Assembly: GCA_001179505.1 (NCBI GenBank)
Contig: CDMY01000821.1
Span: 52,546-116,545, forward strand
DNA from: Vitrella brassicaformis
Lineage: Eukaryota > Sar > Vitrellaceae
Direction of reading: 5' to 3'
Length of the DNA stretch: 64,000 nt
The notes beneath the pieces were generated by a model, which worked only from the letters and a program-made list of their open reading frames with translations, searched no databases and was not told the origin of the DNA. Both the position numbers and the translations under genes were made by a program. Below, piece after piece: positions 61,301 to 64,000 of this stretch (its first letter is position 1; the number at the start of each line of letters is the position of its first letter).

Positions 61301-62743
61301 CTACACACACCAACTTCGTTTCTGCTGCTTTGGGGAGTCGTGCCCTCGTGCACATGCACAAGGACACAAGGAAAGAGACCTCTTCTCGCGACGCTGAACC
61401 ACCCCATCAGACGGAGAAGGCATCATTATGGCGTCTCGCGGGCTCACTGGCAGCGGCACCGGGTGATAGTGGCGATAGAGTTGGCCGCCGGGCTGGCTGA
61501 AGGGTGTTAACGTGACAGGGCTGACCCCGGGATGGATCGACGCGAGAGCAGGGGCAGAGGGGACGGCCGTGAATGGCGTGAATGGCGTGAGAGAGGGGGC
61601 CGGTATAATTCGCGGCAGAGATGGGTCATAAGACAGGCGCCTCTGTGCGACATGGACCGGGCGCACTTGCTGGTGCAGCGAGCCGACTGATTTGCTGCGA
61701 GTGGGCATCTGCGGCGCCTTCTTGGCAGGAGGGGGGATCAGCCGACCAAGCCCGTTGGGGAGGCCTCTCTCGAATGTGATGTACTCGAACTCCCCTGAGT
61801 GGAGCCGGTCCGCAATCTTGGGAGACGACGGCCTGCCCTCCTTGGCTGCCGGGGGGCTGATCGGCGATTCAGCTGTCTCGCCGGCAGGCTGCGCCTCACC
61901 GATATCTTCTTCGGGCCCCTTCCCTTCGTCCGCTTTTTCTTCTCCCCCTTGCTTCTGCCTCTCCTCTGCCTCCTCAAAGCTCACGAAGCGGCTGGTTGGT
62001 TCCTCGGGCGCCTCGACCCGCTCCTCTCCTTCTGCTTGCTTCGTCTCCTCGGGTTCCTCCTCTGACTCCTCGTCAAAATCCTCGGCCTCGCCTGTAGAAG
62101 AGACAGACAGGGAGCCTACGTGGGTTCATGTATGTGTGAATGCGACAGCATGGCGCGTACCCTCTATGAACGGATGGAAGCTCATCCACCCCATCGGCGA
62201 GGCGGCATATGAGATCGGGCTGGACTCTGCAGAATGGCTCTCTCTTTCTCGCCTCACATGGAATGACGTCTTCCGCATGCTCGCAAAAGATTGAAATTTG
62301 AGCGCACCAAACATCTGGAGGGAGAACATGGGAGACACCAAGTGGATGTTTCGGGTCTACTGATTCTCTCCTCACCTCATTGAGGCGGCCCTCATACTCC
62401 ACACCCTTCCTCAGTGACATCTCAAGCGCCTTGCGCGCCTTCTCGAAACTCTGTCAAAACGCACACACAAGCCTATCATAGCTGGCGCCTCTACTGTTCT
62501 TGTACCTCCATGAGAGTCGCTCTCTCTTGCTTGAGCCTTTCAACGCGCTGCAGCAGAATCGCCTCGTTCTCCCGATGCTTGGCCAGCTCCTTGTTTTGTC
62601 GTTCATTCCGCTCCTGGTAGGAATGCACGTCCTCCTCAAGTTTGGCAATCTGACTGACGAGGTCAGGCTCCGACGGGCCCGCAGGGGGCGAGGGAAGAGG
62701 TTTGGCCGCCGCAGGGTGCTCCCCTCTTTCCTTCCCCAGCTCC

Positions 62744-62776
<33 letters not shown>

Positions 62777-63141
62777 CGTTTGCCCTTGGCCACCAGAGAT
62801 AGCCGGCGGCTCGGATCCGAGTACTTGGACTCCGTAGACTCATCTCAATTCCTTGGGATCTTCCGGCTGTGCCTCTGGCGGGGCTTTGACCCTCCTCCCT
62901 TGAGCTGGACCAGGACTCCGTTTTGCACTGCCAGAAGGCGCTGAGACCTTGACGATGGAGAACCTGCTCTTGGCGACGGCCTTGCTCCTCCCCTTCTTGG
63001 TGCCCTCTGCAGCCTGAGGCTCAGGGAGGAGGGGACGAGGCTGTGACGGGGCGTCTTCTTCCTGCACGGGACAAAGTCGGGAAGGCACTGGATGTCTCTT
63101 GCAACACAATTGTCGTGGTGTGCGGTCACCTGTTTGCTCAT
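61301..63141 (-). CDS. Coiled-coil protein with acidic and Pro-rich regions, unknown
   Basis: First exon ATG 63139-63141 gives MSKQ, then GTGACC donor. The next exon starts at about 63066 after GTGCAG and reads EEDAPSQPRPLLPEPQAAEG, then AVAKSRFSIVKVSAPSGSA. The central exon (about 62830-62500) has poly-Ala from a GCT/GCA repeat and a coiled coil (DLVSQIAKLEEDVHSYQERN, ENEAILLQRVERLKQERATL). Later exons read SFEKARKALEMSLRKGVEYE, then FHVRRERESHSAESSPISYA, an acidic block (about 62090-61900) and a Pro-rich tail (IIPAPSLTPFTPFTAVPSAP) with the last stop at about 61301. The first and central blocks join only if one nucleotide is removed near 62845, where frame 1 meets a TGA. This is either a frameshift, a sequence error or a splice I missed. 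No family was recognised. Confidence 0.55.
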
Positions 63142-63234
63142 TGCAGCTCCTTCGCCGTGGTGCAAGCTTGGGGGGGCGAAGTGGGGGCCCGGTGGAAAAA
63201 GACGCGCGGCAGAATAATCGGGCTGTTTGCACTG
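63142..63234. promoter_or_regulatory. 93-bp divergent start-to-start interval
   Basis: Between the coiled-coil gene (63141, minus) and the unknown gene (63235, plus). Contains a G-run (about 63170-63176). A shared promoter is inferred from spacing only. Confidence 0.4.
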
Positions 63235-64000
63235 ATGGAGGTTACGGGGGCGGTAATCGAGTTGTATCAAATGTGCCGCGCCGCGGCGTCCAAGCCGGCG
63301 GAGAGCGAACATGACAGCGGGCTCATCCACGTGGAAGATCTCAAGAAGATCCTGCTGCAACAGTTCCAGGACCAGACTCCCGACAAAAAGGCTGCCCTCG
63401 AGGCCTTCTTGGTGCGCAGGAAGTTCGGTCTGTCGGAGGAGATGGACTTCCTCCGGTACTGGAAAGACATGGAGACGCTGCTCGAGAGCATCGGCATACC
63501 GCTGGAGGAAGACGACACACAGCACAGCGGCGGCGATCGGGCCGAGGAAGACAATCTCACTGCAATGCGACGGTTTCGAGACGGCATCCTGAAGCTGAAG
63601 GTCTCTGCTCATGGGCAGCTCCCTTTGTGCACGATCCGCGCTGTGCTGATGGATGTGAGGGATGCCGCCAAGGACCCCTTCTACTGGGACGAGGTCATGA
63701 ACGAGCTGCCGGATGACGACTCGTATCTCTCTGTCAAGGAGGTCGGGGACGCTCTCTTCCAGTGGATGCTCGAGTACTGGGAGAAACGTACGTACGCATG
63801 TCTTCCGCATGAGAACCGATTCCCTACGCATCACCTTCTCCCCCTGTGCTTCAGATGCCGATTCCACTGCTGAAGGCAGCCGCCGAGCCACCCATGAATC
63901 TGACAGGCTGCCTGGTGAAGAGCCGCAGCCCAGTCAGCTCCTTAACCGCCCATCTGGAGCCAGGGCATCCGAAGTGTCATCGATCGCTTCATCGTCGCGC
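63235..64000 (+). CDS. Unrecognised helical protein, 3' partial
   Basis: Start ATG 63235 (MEVTGAVIELYQMCRAAASK). The first exon is long (to about 63785, donor GTACGTACG). It encodes an acidic, helix-rich protein: LIHVEDLKKILLQQFQDQTP, KKAALEAFLVRRKFGLSEEM, FLRYWKDMETLLESIGIPLE, FRDGILKLKVSAHGQLPLCT and AVLMDVRDAAKDPFYWDEVM, then SVKEVGDALFQWMLEYWEKR. The second exon (from about 63855) is Ser/Pro-rich and reaches the window edge. The alternation of helix pairs with acidic loops is reminiscent of degenerate EF-hand proteins, but no canonical calcium loop is present. Family unknown. Confidence 0.6.

Overview
The window is nuclear DNA from an intron-dense, GC-rich protist. Genes sit close together on both strands and are split into many short exons by 60-150 bp introns. 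The introns are loaded with CA/TG and GGAT/ATCC simple repeats. A chromerid-type alveolate alga (Vitrella-like) fits best. The reasons are eukaryotic V-ATPase, CPSF and uS12 genes, a plant/chromerid-type telomere motif (TTTAGGG) buried in one intron, and a sterol-pathway squalene monooxygenase. This is a tentative placement from sequence character alone. No bacterial operons, CRISPR arrays or rRNA/tRNA genes were recognised.

Layout. 1-1556 (-): FHA-domain, kanadaptin-like protein, running off the left edge. 1645-3889 (+): BSD-domain protein. 4160-13064 (+): a very large gene that reads FYVE zinc finger - membrane segments - ABC1/UbiB atypical kinase - serine beta-lactamase-like domain, the most unusual architecture here. 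13635-15793 (-): proline-rich unknown. 15892-17780 (+): coiled-coil unknown. 18454-20949 (-): squalene monooxygenase. 20950-23430 (+): a poorly resolved locus containing five tandem 159-bp units. 24.0-32 kb (-): a disturbed region with the C-terminal half of a ubiquitin-specific protease, a lineage-specific region duplicated in tandem (one copy broken by a 300-N assembly gap), and a choline-kinase/APH-like phosphotransferase domain with an in-frame stop and homopolymer frameshifts. 32-35 kb: no convincing gene. 35050-36252 (-): single-pass membrane protein. 37280-43129 (-): V-ATPase subunit a. 43227/43416-45757 (+): RlmN-type radical-SAM methyltransferase with an added C-terminal membrane segment. 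46153-47082 (+): ribosomal protein uS12/S23. 48341-53235 (-): CPSF2/CPSF100. 53389-60820 (+): EF-hand/WD40 protein. 61301-63141 (-): coiled-coil protein. 63235-64000 (+): unknown, running off the right edge.

Genes are often arranged head to head, with starts only 88-290 bp apart (1556/1645, 15793/15892, 43129/43227-43416, 53235/53389, 63141/63235), so shared bidirectional promoters are likely. A short element, TGCGAGCTYAGC, recurs in several of the start-proximal regions. Most genes are housekeeping functions (mRNA 3'-end processing, translation, rRNA/tRNA modification, vacuolar acidification, sterol synthesis) and do not form a functional cluster. Gene models here are hand-spliced from GT/AG signals and frame continuity, so exon edges are approximate. 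CDS spans include introns.
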